Below are positions 17,147 to 25,292 of a stretch of 64,000 nt of DNA, in pieces. The stretch lies in assembly GCF_025717515.1 (NCBI RefSeq), contig NZ_JAJIRN010000014.1, positions 1 through 64,000 of the forward strand, read 5' to 3'. A program made the translations under genes and the position numbers. Numbering within the stretch: position 1 is the stretch's first letter; each line of letters opens with the position of its first letter. Below the pieces are notes generated by a model. The model worked only from the letters and a program-made list of their open reading frames with translations. It searched no databases and had not been told where the DNA came from. The DNA comes from Roseateles oligotrophus (lineage in GTDB: Bacteria > Pseudomonadota > Gammaproteobacteria > Burkholderiales > Burkholderiaceae_C).

Positions 17147-18082
17147 ATGATGAGCACGACAACAAAAGCAAGCAAAGCCCTGACCCGCAAATCGCCGGCA
17201 AGTCGACAGGATTTGGGTGGGCAGGCTTTGTCCGGCAACGGCAAAAGTGCAGCACAAGGAATCAAATCTGCCGTCAAGAAGAACCGGGGCGGGAACGGCG
17301 GCTTGACTGACAAGGTGAGTAAAACAACAAGTGCGAGCAAGGCTAGCAAGGCGGCGGAGCAAAAGCACAAGGCCATCCTGCCCACGCTTGGCCCGGCCGG
17401 CACCTCGATCAAGCAAGGCGTTGCGCTCAGCATGCAGGGAATCGAGAAGATTGAGGTTGAAATCGCCGATCTGGTACGAGGCACGGTGGCGCAGACCTTG
17501 CGAGCCGGCGGCCATATTGCGCAAGAGTTGAATGGCGTCATCCGCGACGTTGTCAGCGGTGCGGTCGAGGCCGCCGAGCAACTCGGCACCGAGCTGGCGG
17601 TCTCCATCAAGGCGGTGGCTCGTGGCGTGATCAATGGCGTTCATGATGTGCAGGGCGATGTCGCGGTGGCGGCCAAGGAAGTCATCAAGACCTCAATGCG
17701 TCAGGCCAATCTCTTGGGCGCCGATGTGGCGACGGTCGCCCTGCGTGCAATGGGGGGGATCGTGCAGGCCGTCAGGGAAACCGGCGGCAATGTGGCGCTG
17801 ATCAGCAAGGTGGTTGTCAAGAGCGCGGTCAAGGTGGCCGATGGTGTCGGCAATATGACCGCAGATGCCCTGCGCAAGGTGATGGCCGGTACAGCCGAAG
17901 GGTTGCGGGACGCTTCGGCAGGCAAGGGGACGGCCCTGCCAAAGGCCGCGCACAGCAAGGCTGCAAAGCCGGCCAAAGCCGGCAAGAGCAAAGCCCGGTC
18001 GACGGCGCGGCCTGTGGTCAAGACCGGTAATGGCTCGGGCTCGGGCAGCAAGCGCCGCCTTGCCGTATCGCCCGCCGCGTGA
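17147..18082 (+). CDS. Lysine/alanine-rich helical protein of unknown function
   Basis: A 311-residue protein in three parts. The N-terminus (to about 75) is basic and Ser/Lys-rich. The middle (about 85-245) is made of amphipathic helices rich in Val, Ala and Gly, such as VAQTLRAGGHIAQELNGVI. The C-terminus is a Lys/Ala/Pro tail (SKAAKPAKAGKSKARST) that resembles histone H1-like or PhaF-type tails. The helices recall phasins or LEA-like proteins, so a role on DNA, granules or membranes under stress is possible. GGAG precedes the tandem ATGs at 17147/17150. It is divergent from hsp20 and has its own FNR-type box. Confidence 0.7.
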   Translation: MMSTTTKASKALTRKSPASRQDLGGQALSGNGKSAAQGIKSAVKKNRGGNGGLTDKVSKTTSASKASKAAEQKHKAILPTLGPAGTSIKQGVALSMQGIEKIEVEIADLVRGTVAQTLRAGGHIAQELNGVIRDVVSGAVEAAEQLGTELAVSIKAVARGVINGVHDVQGDVAVAAKEVIKTSMRQANLLGADVATVALRAMGGIVQAVRETGGNVALISKVVVKSAVKVADGVGNMTADALRKVMAGTAEGLRDASAGKGTALPKAAHSKAAKPAKAGKSKARSTARPVVKTGNGSGSGSKRRLAVSPAA

Positions 18083-18098
18083 GACCGGGGGGGGATGT

Positions 18099-18125
18099 GA
18101 TTGGCGGCACCGGAAGCCGCCAATC
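18099..18125. terminator. Hairpin after the helical-protein gene
   Basis: A perfect 10-bp stem (GATTGGCGGC / GCCGCCAATC) with a 7-nt loop lies 17 bp after the stop at 18082. No T-run follows, so it may be a weak or Rho-assisted terminator or a transcript-stabilising hairpin. Confidence 0.5.
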
Positions 18126-18180
18126 ATTGATGCTCGGAGATGGCGTTAACATCGACGCCCCGACAGAATAAACCTGCTTG

Positions 18181-19101
18181 ATGAGCATCAAGTCCCCAGT
18201 CCGACGCGCCCGCATCCGGCTGCACTTCATCCTGGCCCTTGGCACTTCTTGCGGCGCGGCCGCGCTAGCAGACAGCGGCATTTGCGCCCAAGCCGCGCAG
18301 GCAATTCCGCCACGCGCGGGTCAGGCGCCAACGGCCGGCGAATTCATCGCTGCAATGGCCGATGTCAGCGATGAGCAACGCGAGGCCGCGATTCACAGCG
18401 AATTGTTGGCCGGCAACCTTCCGGGCTTCCTGCGCCAGGCGCGGCCGCTCCACATCAACCTGATGTCAGCCGGTGGTGAGCAGCTACGGTTGACACTTTG
18501 TGTGCTGGCCGATTATTTGAGCCTTGGCAGCGACAACGATTTTTTGCGCGTACCAATGGGCCTGAACACGGCATTGGCCGTTGCCACGAGCTTCGGTTTC
18601 ACGCTGCCAACGCGAGCCATCGTTGATCTGATCTATCAGCGTTCGACTCTGCGCTTGAACCCTCAGCCTATGCCAGCGGGCGCATTGATGCGATCAACCG
18701 CTTATTTTGTGCGACACAACGCCATGGTGCAGGCGCAACTCTTGAGCAAACTGCGGACTCAGCGCGAGCCTTCCGCCGACGGCGATGCGGCATGGTTGAT
18801 GGCCGGGCATAAAAAGGATCTGGTCTTGACGCCGCGATTGTGGAGCCAAACGGGGCGGGTAGCGATTTACGGCTGGCACCGCAGCATCGGCGCCCCTATA
18901 CAGCCCTTGTCAACCGTCCATGGGGCGAGTTATGCCGACTACAGTCATGGCGTACGCCTGATCAGCAAGGTGGCTTATGTCAACGGGCAGCCACGCTCTT
19001 TGTTCGAGTTGCTGGCCAACCCCAGCTTGGGCGCCTGGCTCAATGATGAAGCAACGCGTTTCCCCAACGCGGCCAGCCTCGCCAGCAACTTGCGGCGCTG
19101 A
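18181..19101 (+). CDS. Secreted protein of unknown function
   Basis: A 306-residue protein with an N-terminal export signal (basic RRARIR, then a hydrophobic stretch to about residue 30). The body is globular. Its best-looking blocks are GEFIAAMADVSDEQREAAI, DNDFLRVPMGLNTALAVA, LMAGHKKDLVLTPRL, and YADYSHGVRLIS with its His, Tyr and Asp residues. These look like conserved catalytic or binding segments, but I cannot tie them to a named family. ATG at 18181 was preferred to the TTG one codon earlier. It runs convergent to the five-gene envelope operon, ending 15 bp from the PAP2 gene, so it may belong to the same envelope process. Confidence 0.7.
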   Translation: MSIKSPVRRARIRLHFILALGTSCGAAALADSGICAQAAQAIPPRAGQAPTAGEFIAAMADVSDEQREAAIHSELLAGNLPGFLRQARPLHINLMSAGGEQLRLTLCVLADYLSLGSDNDFLRVPMGLNTALAVATSFGFTLPTRAIVDLIYQRSTLRLNPQPMPAGALMRSTAYFVRHNAMVQAQLLSKLRTQREPSADGDAAWLMAGHKKDLVLTPRLWSQTGRVAIYGWHRSIGAPIQPLSTVHGASYADYSHGVRLISKVAYVNGQPRSLFELLANPSLGAWLNDEATRFPNAASLASNLRR

Positions 19102-19116
19102 TGTCGCGCGGCCCTA

Positions 19117-19668
19117 TCAAGGCAGCGCAATATCGAGCTGAACGATCAGCTCTTTGTGCCCCAGCAACAGCGACAGCGCCGGCCGCTGCCGATTGCTGGG
19201 ATCCACCAGCCACCAACTGGAAACGCCCGCCACGGCCGCTGCACCGAGCACATCGGTCCAGCGGTGCCGATTCGCCTCCACGCGCGTGTAGCCGACATAG
19301 CCCGCCAGCAGATAGCTTGGCCAAGCTTGCTCAAACCCATAGCGTCTGTGCAGATAGGTCGCGGAGGCAAAAGCACGGGCCGCATGGCCGGACGGAAATG
19401 ACTGATCATTGCTTTGATCCGGCCGCGTCACCCGCGTGCTTCGCTTCAAAACTTCGGTGGCGGCCAGCGTCAGCGTGAACGAGCCTGCGAATTGCCAAGC
19501 ACCGGGGTAATCCTCTTGCCACAAGGCATAGGCCAAGGTCGCGGCAGGCATGGCGTAACTCAAAAAGTCGCCAGTTCGAGTCTGCTGATCAGATGGCTGC
19601 GCAGCCACCTCTTCGGGCCAGAATTGACAGAGCAGCACCAGCAGTATTGACGCAAGTGGATTAACCAT
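19117..19668 (-). CDS. PAP2-family lipid phosphatase
   Basis: A membrane or periplasmic phosphatase of the PAP2 (phosphatidic acid phosphatase type 2) superfamily. All three signature motifs are present: KRSTRVTRP, PSGHAARAFA, and TRVEANRHRWTDVLGA, whose His and Asp are catalytic. The ATG at 19668 gives a signal peptide (MVNPLASILLVLLCQF). A TTG overlapping the stop of the upstream gene at 19716 is the alternative. As last gene of the envelope operon it probably dephosphorylates a lipid or polyprenyl phosphate made or used by the neighbouring enzymes. Confidence 0.88.
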   Translation of the reverse strand: MVNPLASILLVLLCQFWPEEVAAQPSDQQTRTGDFLSYAMPAATLAYALWQEDYPGAWQFAGSFTLTLAATEVLKRSTRVTRPDQSNDQSFPSGHAARAFASATYLHRRYGFEQAWPSYLLAGYVGYTRVEANRHRWTDVLGAAAVAGVSSWWLVDPSNRQRPALSLLLGHKELIVQLDIALP

Positions 19669-19712
19669 AAAACCTATTTTGCACCGACTCGACCCGTTCC
19701 GCTTGCGTTGTC

Positions 19713-20783
19713 TCAACGCTGTGCTGAGCCGCGCCGCGCCGCTTGGCCGACGGCGAGGCTCTGTTTGCCCTTGCCTTCATTGGGCAGGCTCTTGCAGCAG
19801 CGAAAGCCGAGATGGTAATTGGCATGGCTATGCGGGTCCAGCACGCGGCTGCCATGCCAAAACGGCGCGCGCCAGCGGCACCAGTCTTCATGTGCGCGGT
19901 AGCGGTCAAAGATGAACCAACTGCCCTTCATTTCGGTGAAACCCAGCTCACGGCTGCCGCGGCTGGCCAGTTGTTGCGGTGCCAGCGGCAGATTCATATG
20001 TTCGGCCACATTGCCATGCAGGTCATAGACCTCCAAAGCACTGCGGCAGGCCGGGAAGGCGCCGGCCGGATAGGTATTTGAGCCGCAGGCGTCCCAGCCG
20101 CCACCCTGGCAGCCGGGCGTTTTTTGGCTCGCACTGGCGCAGACGCCGCGCTGATATTGCGTGCCATAGGACCAGCGCTTGGCGGGCGCATGGGCCTGGT
20201 TGTGCAAGCGCGCGAGCCGGTCGACGATGGCCCCATCGAGTGGCCGGGCGACCAGGTCGAATCGGTAATCCGGCGGCAATAGCCGGCCCTCACAAGCGCC
20301 CTCCCACTCATGCGCGTCGCACAGACGTTTGCCCATCGCGGTGCAGATCTGCGCGGCCTCGCTGGCCCTGACCCAGACCAAAGGATATTCGCAGCGCAGG
20401 GTCGGAAATTCGAATTGATCAATGCAGGCCTCGGCCTGCTCGGCGCTTTGCCGCGAGGGGTCGTACAAGGGCGCCATATGCGGCGCGCCGCAGATGCGCT
20501 CGAAGTCGACGCGCGGCGTTGGCGCAGCGGTGGCAGCGCGACATTGTTCGGGCGTCTGCGGATGCCTGGAGATGGCCGGGTTGCCCTGGCCAATGACGCC
20601 GGAGCGCTCGAAGATCCGCCTCAGCTCCGCCATTTGCAAGGCGTCAAGCCGATGCTGCTCTTGCAGCAACAACAAGAGCTGCCGATTGTTTTGCTGCAGC
20701 TGCAAGGCCGCACCGGCCTGCGGCGCACCGGCACCAAGCAAGGCCGCCGTTAGCCCGCACAAGACCGCCCAGCGACGGCTCAC
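19713..20783 (-). CDS. Formylglycine-generating-enzyme-like (SUMF1) secreted protein
   Basis: A 356-residue protein with a signal peptide and an FGE-sulfatase domain from about residue 100. Recognisable blocks are CIDQFEFP, WVRASEAAQICTAMGKRLC, DAHEWEGACEG, YDLHGNVAEH, MKGSWFIFD and the terminal NYHLGFRCCKS. Family members either oxidise a sulfatase cysteine to formylglycine or act as non-catalytic partners; no sulfatase is visible here, so the substrate is unknown. The start is a GTG overlapping the stop of the upstream gene by 4 bp (GTGA), so translation is probably coupled. Confidence 0.85.
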   Translation of the reverse strand: MSRRWAVLCGLTAALLGAGAPQAGAALQLQQNNRQLLLLLQEQHRLDALQMAELRRIFERSGVIGQGNPAISRHPQTPEQCRAATAAPTPRVDFERICGAPHMAPLYDPSRQSAEQAEACIDQFEFPTLRCEYPLVWVRASEAAQICTAMGKRLCDAHEWEGACEGRLLPPDYRFDLVARPLDGAIVDRLARLHNQAHAPAKRWSYGTQYQRGVCASASQKTPGCQGGGWDACGSNTYPAGAFPACRSALEVYDLHGNVAEHMNLPLAPQQLASRGSRELGFTEMKGSWFIFDRYRAHEDWCRWRAPFWHGSRVLDPHSHANYHLGFRCCKSLPNEGKGKQSLAVGQAARRGSAQR

Positions 20784-22567
20784 CGCACGACCTCACGCCG
20801 CAGCATATAAAAGAAGTCCCGGTCATCGGCCGAGCCGATAAAGCGCGGCAGCAACAACTCGCCCTGCGTCTTGTCGAGCACGAGCATGCCTTGCACCAGA
20901 TGCTCCACACCGATACGCTCGCCGTGGCGCGGATAGAGCGCCAGATAGGTGTGCTCAAGCGCATTCATGTCCAGATGCATCGCGTAGCGGCAACCATAGG
21001 CATTGAAGACATGGGCCATGGCCGCCGGCGTCGCGGTGGAAAAGTAGCCATAGACCAAATAGCGGCGCTTGCCCTGCTCCAGCAAGCAAGCACCGGCCCG
21101 CAGCGTGCGCTGCTTTTCGTTTGCCGAGCCTGACCAATTGCCCGCCCCCCATAGCCCGACCAGGGCCCCGACATGCGGCGCCGCATCGGCCGGGCCGGAC
21201 TCCAGCAAGGCAACACCATTCTGCCGCGCATGGCGAATATGCGGCAGCAGCGCGGCATTGTCCGCCGCTTGCCAGGTCTTCATGCCCATCTGCCCATCGT
21301 TCAATACATAGAGGGTGGCAAGACCCGGCACCAGCCGGCTGAAGACCACGCCCTGCTCGATGAAGCCGTAATGGCTGGCGCGATTCACCTTGGCCAGCGC
21401 GCCATGCCGGAATGCCCCATGCTCGCGTTTGAAACCCCCAGTGAAGCTTGCAAGGACACGGCCCTGCAGCTGCGGGCTCAACATGCCGGTGCGCACCAGC
21501 GGTTGCGCATCGGCGATGCCGTCCGGGCCACCGGGCCGGCCTGCCACCCAATCACTGCTGGCCCGCGCCGACCAATTCAGACGCGGATGCTCCGTCCCCA
21601 GAGCGAAACCCAGCTCCATGCCTGACAAGTCGAACGCGAGCAGATAGCTGAGCGCCTCGGCCTCAAGCGCATCCAGGGCGAGCGCGGGCTTGGCTGGCTG
21701 CAGCAGGGCCGGATAAGCCAGGCTGACGAACACGCCGTCGCTGGCCGCAGCCGCGTACCATTGCCCCGCCTGCAAGAGCCCCCGGCTGCCCAGCGACAGG
21801 CCCAAACCAGCGGCGGGCAGCATGGGCACGGTCTGATTGAATTTCGCGCTCAAGTCGGCCGGTGCCGGTGCACCCGCGGGCCCCGCCAGCCGTAGCGCCG
21901 TGGCGTTGGCGGCATCGGTCCGGGCTTGGCCGGCCGGCTCGGCCCGCTCGGCAAACACATCCTGGTAGAACTCGCGCTTGACGAAGCCAATGATCTGCTC
22001 GCCGCTCCAGACATAGTCGCGCAAGAACTCGCTGCCGGCCTCCAGCGCGCTGCGCCTGCCGCGCACCGGATTGCGCAGAAAGAGCCGACCCTCGCAAAGC
22101 GGCGCATACACCAGCTTGGCCTGCCTCGCTTGCTGCAAGGCATCGCCGGGCCAGAGCTGGCAAGGCCGTGTCGCCGCCCGCGCATCCAAGGCCGGGCCAC
22201 CGAGCGGGCCGATCAGGAGGCGGCCGCCTTGGGCAGGGTCCAGCTTCAGACCTTGCTGCGCCGGACTGGCATTTTCAAGATGGTAAAAGCTTGCAGGGCG
22301 CCCCGCGCCGCCGTCCACGATCAGCAGGAACCAGGCATTCACCTGCGGATTCAAGTTGATCAGCTCAAGCTTGAGTGGCTCGCCCATGGCGGGCCACAGC
22401 AGCACGCTCTGGCTGCTCCGCTGCGCCTGCAAATCGACAATGCTGCGCAGACCGCTTTGCTGACCTTCGCCGCTGGCCAGCAGAGCCAGCAGCAATAGAA
22501 ATAGCGGCAAGAGCGCCACCCGCATGGCGGCGTGCAAGCGCATCGCCAATGGTGGCGCCGGTTTCAC
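20780..22567 (-). CDS. Large exported protein, distantly phosphodiester-glycosidase-like
   Basis: A protein of about 595 residues with an N-terminal hydrophobic export signal (MRVALLPLFLLLLALLA). Its C-terminal half contains SFTGGFKREHGAF, KRRYLVYGYFSTATPAAMA, and NAYGCRYAMHLDMNALEH. This order recalls the NAGPA/phosphodiester-glycosidase fold (NGGFF ... G ... LDGGGS), but the acidic motif is changed to LDMN, so activity is uncertain. The start is taken as the GTG that overlaps the UbiA stop (GTGA); an ATG at 22543 is possible. It sits inside a tightly overlapped operon with lipid-handling enzymes, which suggests work on a glycolipid or surface glycan. Confidence 0.65.
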   Translation of the reverse strand: MKPAPPLAMRLHAAMRVALLPLFLLLLALLASGEGQQSGLRSIVDLQAQRSSQSVLLWPAMGEPLKLELINLNPQVNAWFLLIVDGGAGRPASFYHLENASPAQQGLKLDPAQGGRLLIGPLGGPALDARAATRPCQLWPGDALQQARQAKLVYAPLCEGRLFLRNPVRGRRSALEAGSEFLRDYVWSGEQIIGFVKREFYQDVFAERAEPAGQARTDAANATALRLAGPAGAPAPADLSAKFNQTVPMLPAAGLGLSLGSRGLLQAGQWYAAAASDGVFVSLAYPALLQPAKPALALDALEAEALSYLLAFDLSGMELGFALGTEHPRLNWSARASSDWVAGRPGGPDGIADAQPLVRTGMLSPQLQGRVLASFTGGFKREHGAFRHGALAKVNRASHYGFIEQGVVFSRLVPGLATLYVLNDGQMGMKTWQAADNAALLPHIRHARQNGVALLESGPADAAPHVGALVGLWGAGNWSGSANEKQRTLRAGACLLEQGKRRYLVYGYFSTATPAAMAHVFNAYGCRYAMHLDMNALEHTYLALYPRHGERIGVEHLVQGMLVLDKTQGELLLPRFIGSADDRDFFYMLRREVVR

Positions 22568-24039
22568 GAGCGCCCCGCCCACGCACCGGCCGCCAGCACC
22601 ACCAGCATCATGGCGGCGACAACGCGACTGAAGCCGTCGCGCAGCGCAAACGCGACCGGATCATCAAGAATCCGCCCTCGATGCGCCATCAACCACATAT
22701 GGCCAAGCCAAAGCATCAGCAAGGTGCAGAACAGCCAACTCGCCCAGGGCAGTCGGGCCGGCAGCAAGAAGACCGGCGACGAAGCAAAGCCGGCCAGCAA
22801 GGCCACGCCAATGCAACTCGCCGTTATGCCAAGCTCGGCGATCACCTGCGCGTCACCGGGCCGGTAAGCGCGCGCTTGCGCCGGGCCGGGCGGCGCTGCC
22901 GCCAAGCCGAGCAGTTCGGCATAACGTTTCAGCAAGGCCAGGCCAAAGAACAGCGCGCCGCAGCTGACCAGCAGCAAAGGCGCCGCGCCGAGCCGCAGCA
23001 CCAAGGCGCCGGCCTGAATGCGCAAGGTGTAACCGAACGCCAGCACCAAGGTATCGATGATGGGCAAGTCCTTCAGCCACAGGCAATAGCCCAGCATCAA
23101 AGCGAAATAGCCGGCCAGCAGCGCCAAGAAGCCGCTTGGCAAGACCTGAGCCAAGCCCGCTGCGCTCAGCCACAGGCAGGGCAGCAACCAAAGTGCCCTG
23201 GAGATCGGCAACTTGCCGCTGGCCAGCGCGCGCTGCTTTTTTTGCGGGTGATGGCGGTCGGCCTGCAGATCCAGCAAATCATTCAGCAAATAGACGCTGG
23301 AGGCGACCAGGCTGAAGCACAGCATCGCCAGCAAACCTGCACTCAGCTGCGCGCTCTCATGCAGGCGCTGAGCCAGCAGCAGCGGCGCCAGCACGAGCAG
23401 ATTCTTTGGCCAGTGGTGGACGCGAATGGCCTTGATGTAGCAGGCCAGGCTTGGGCCATCCGCCTGCAACTGATGCGCCAGCGTGCTGACACGGGCGGCG
23501 GCCGCCGCCAGCGAGTTGGCGCTTGACAGCACCCAGGCCTGCCGGGCCGCCGCCCAGACCGGCAAGTCGGCGCGGCCGTTGCCAACATAGTCAAAGCCGC
23601 GCGGACCGAACCGGGCCAGCAAGCGATCGCGCTTGACGGCGCCGCTCAGATTGACGCGCCCATCACTCGCCATAACCTCCTCAAACAGCGGCAGCCGCTC
23701 GGCCACCGCGCGGGCAATCAGCCGGTCGGCGCCGGTCACCAGCAGCAGCCGGCGGCCGCGCCGATGCTGCTCCCGCATCAGCAGCAAGAGCTCGGCCCGC
23801 ATCGGCAGCGTCGCAATATCGAGCCCGGCCTGGGCGGCCATTGCTTGCTTCAGCCGGGCCCGCCCCTTCAGCCAGAAAATCGGCAATTGCAGCATGGCCA
23901 AAGGCCGCCTGCGCGCCAAGGCGAACAAACATTCCAGCAGGCTGTCGTTGACCAGAATCGTGCCGTCCAGATCAATCGCCAGCGGCACTTCATCGGCCAA
24001 GTCCTTGGCGCGCGGAGCGAGAGCGGCTTGCTTGTCCAA
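22564..24039 (-). CDS. HAD phosphatase - UbiA prenyltransferase fusion
   Basis: A 491-residue two-domain membrane enzyme. Residues about 20-195 form a HAD phosphatase with motif I (AIDLDGTILVND), motif II (LLLVTGAD) and a GNGRADLPVW motif. Residues about 205-490 form a UbiA-type prenyltransferase with the aspartate-rich motif NDLLDLQADRHHPQK and about eight membrane helices. The same domain pair occurs in proteins related to decaprenyl-phosphoribose synthesis, where a prenyl phosphate receives a phosphosugar that is then dephosphorylated. The start is TTG with a clear GGAGGG six bases before it. A lipid-linked sugar product is inferred; the adjacent PRPP-synthetase homologue could supply phosphoribosyl donor. 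Confidence 0.85.
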   Translation of the reverse strand: MDKQAALAPRAKDLADEVPLAIDLDGTILVNDSLLECLFALARRRPLAMLQLPIFWLKGRARLKQAMAAQAGLDIATLPMRAELLLLMREQHRRGRRLLLVTGADRLIARAVAERLPLFEEVMASDGRVNLSGAVKRDRLLARFGPRGFDYVGNGRADLPVWAAARQAWVLSSANSLAAAAARVSTLAHQLQADGPSLACYIKAIRVHHWPKNLLVLAPLLLAQRLHESAQLSAGLLAMLCFSLVASSVYLLNDLLDLQADRHHPQKKQRALASGKLPISRALWLLPCLWLSAAGLAQVLPSGFLALLAGYFALMLGYCLWLKDLPIIDTLVLAFGYTLRIQAGALVLRLGAAPLLLVSCGALFFGLALLKRYAELLGLAAAPPGPAQARAYRPGDAQVIAELGITASCIGVALLAGFASSPVFLLPARLPWASWLFCTLLMLWLGHMWLMAHRGRILDDPVAFALRDGFSRVVAAMMLVVLAAGAWAGRS

Positions 24040-24054
24040 TTCAAGCCCTCCGTC

Positions 24055-25113
24055 TCATAAAAACAGCTTGCTGAGTGACAGCAGCCCGGGCCGCCACGGC
24101 AGGCGATGGGTCAGGCCATAGTGGCCCGCGAACTCCGGGCGGTGCTGGGCATACCAGTCATAGTTGCGCAGCAAGGCCTGAACGTTCGAGTAGCGCGGCG
24201 TGAAGCCGAAGCAGGCCTGCAGACGCCGGATCGACACCACGCTGTCGCGGTCGGCGGTTTCATAGATCCAGCGGTGCAGCGGCGATAGGCCCAGCCAGGC
24301 CAGCAGGCGCAGCAAGGCAATCGCCGGGCCGGCAGGCAGGGTCATCAGCCGCCGGCCATGGCCGGCATGGTCCAGCACGGCTTGGAAGTTCTCCCGCATC
24401 GTGCCGAACTCTTGCGCGCCGACATTCAGGCAAACATTGGCCTGCGCCGCCTCACTGCGCAGGCAGAGCAGGATCACCTCGCACAAATCCGCCACATCCA
24501 GCAGTTGATAGCGGTTCGCCCCCGTGCCCAGCAGCACAAAGCCGTGGCCGCTGTAAGCCCAGTCATAGAGCAAGCCAAAAGCACCCAGGCGCTCAGGGCC
24601 GACAAAGGTTTTGGGCCGCAGGATGCTGACGCACAGGCCACGCTCGCGATAGTCGGCGCACAGGCGCTCGGCCGCTATCTTGGCGCGTGCATAAGGGCCA
24701 ACGCCGCGCAGCCCGTCTTCTTCGTCGATCGGATGGTGGTCCGGGATGCCGTAGACCGAGGTCGAAGAAATGAACACAAAGCGCGCCACGCCGTGCCGCA
24801 AGGCGGCATCCAGCAGCAGTCTGCTGCCTTCAACATCGGTCGACTCGATCTCGGCCGGACTGGCCAGCGGCAAGGCCGCCGCGCAATGCACCACATGACT
24901 GATGCCGGCCATGCAGCGCTCGACCACGGCGGCGTCACGGATGTCTCCGTTGACGGACTCAATCGCCCTGGCCTCCTGCGCGTCCAAGGGCTGCAAGTCA
25001 AGGGAACGCAGTTGCCATGAGGGCTGCCTTGCCATCAGGAAGCGCAGCAAATTGATACCCAAAAAACCAGAACCTCCGGTAACGAGGCATCTGACGCCCG
25101 CCTTGTTGCTCAT
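24055..25113 (-). CDS. NAD-dependent epimerase/dehydratase (extended SDR)
   Basis: A 352-residue nucleotide-sugar or lipid-sugar modifying SDR enzyme. It has the NAD-binding glycine motif VTGGSGFLG near the N-terminus, the segment HVVHCAAALPLASP, the catalytic ISSTSVYG serine region, and the YxxxK pair in PYARAKIAAERL. The ATG at 25113 (MSNKAGVRC) starts just before the Rossmann strand; the longer frame to 25191 is less likely. It is the first gene of the envelope operon, 15 bp before the HAD-UbiA gene, and an FNR-type box lies 71 bp upstream. The exact sugar substrate is unknown. Confidence 0.88.
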   Translation of the reverse strand: MSNKAGVRCLVTGGSGFLGINLLRFLMARQPSWQLRSLDLQPLDAQEARAIESVNGDIRDAAVVERCMAGISHVVHCAAALPLASPAEIESTDVEGSRLLLDAALRHGVARFVFISSTSVYGIPDHHPIDEEDGLRGVGPYARAKIAAERLCADYRERGLCVSILRPKTFVGPERLGAFGLLYDWAYSGHGFVLLGTGANRYQLLDVADLCEVILLCLRSEAAQANVCLNVGAQEFGTMRENFQAVLDHAGHGRRLMTLPAGPAIALLRLLAWLGLSPLHRWIYETADRDSVVSIRRLQACFGFTPRYSNVQALLRNYDWYAQHRPEFAGHYGLTHRLPWRPGLLSLSKLFL

Positions 25114-25177
25114 GCCAGCCTTGCTTGATGCGCTCGTATCGAGCCCGCCCACGGTAGCCCTGCAGGCCCGCCTGCAC

Positions 25178-25191
25178 TTGCGTTCGCGCAA
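25178..25191. promoter_or_regulatory. FNR/CRP-type box, epimerase operon side
   Basis: TTGCGTTCGCGCAA is a perfect inverted repeat and matches the consensus exactly. Its centre is 71 bp before the epimerase start codon. Confidence 0.7.
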
Positions 25192-25217
25192 GCGGCTGGC
25201 GGTCCGGCGGCGTCGGC

Positions 25218-25231
25218 TTGCGCACCGTCAA
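25218..25231. promoter_or_regulatory. FNR/CRP-type box, PRPP-synthetase side
   Basis: TTGCGCACCGTCAA has one mismatch to the consensus. Its centre is 68 bp before the start codon at 25293, so each direction of this divergent promoter has its own box. Confidence 0.6.
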
Positions 25232-25292
25232 TCCGCCCCGGCCGGCTGCGGTTAGCGTCGGCCCCAAGAGATCAACCCTTCGGAGTCCGGCA

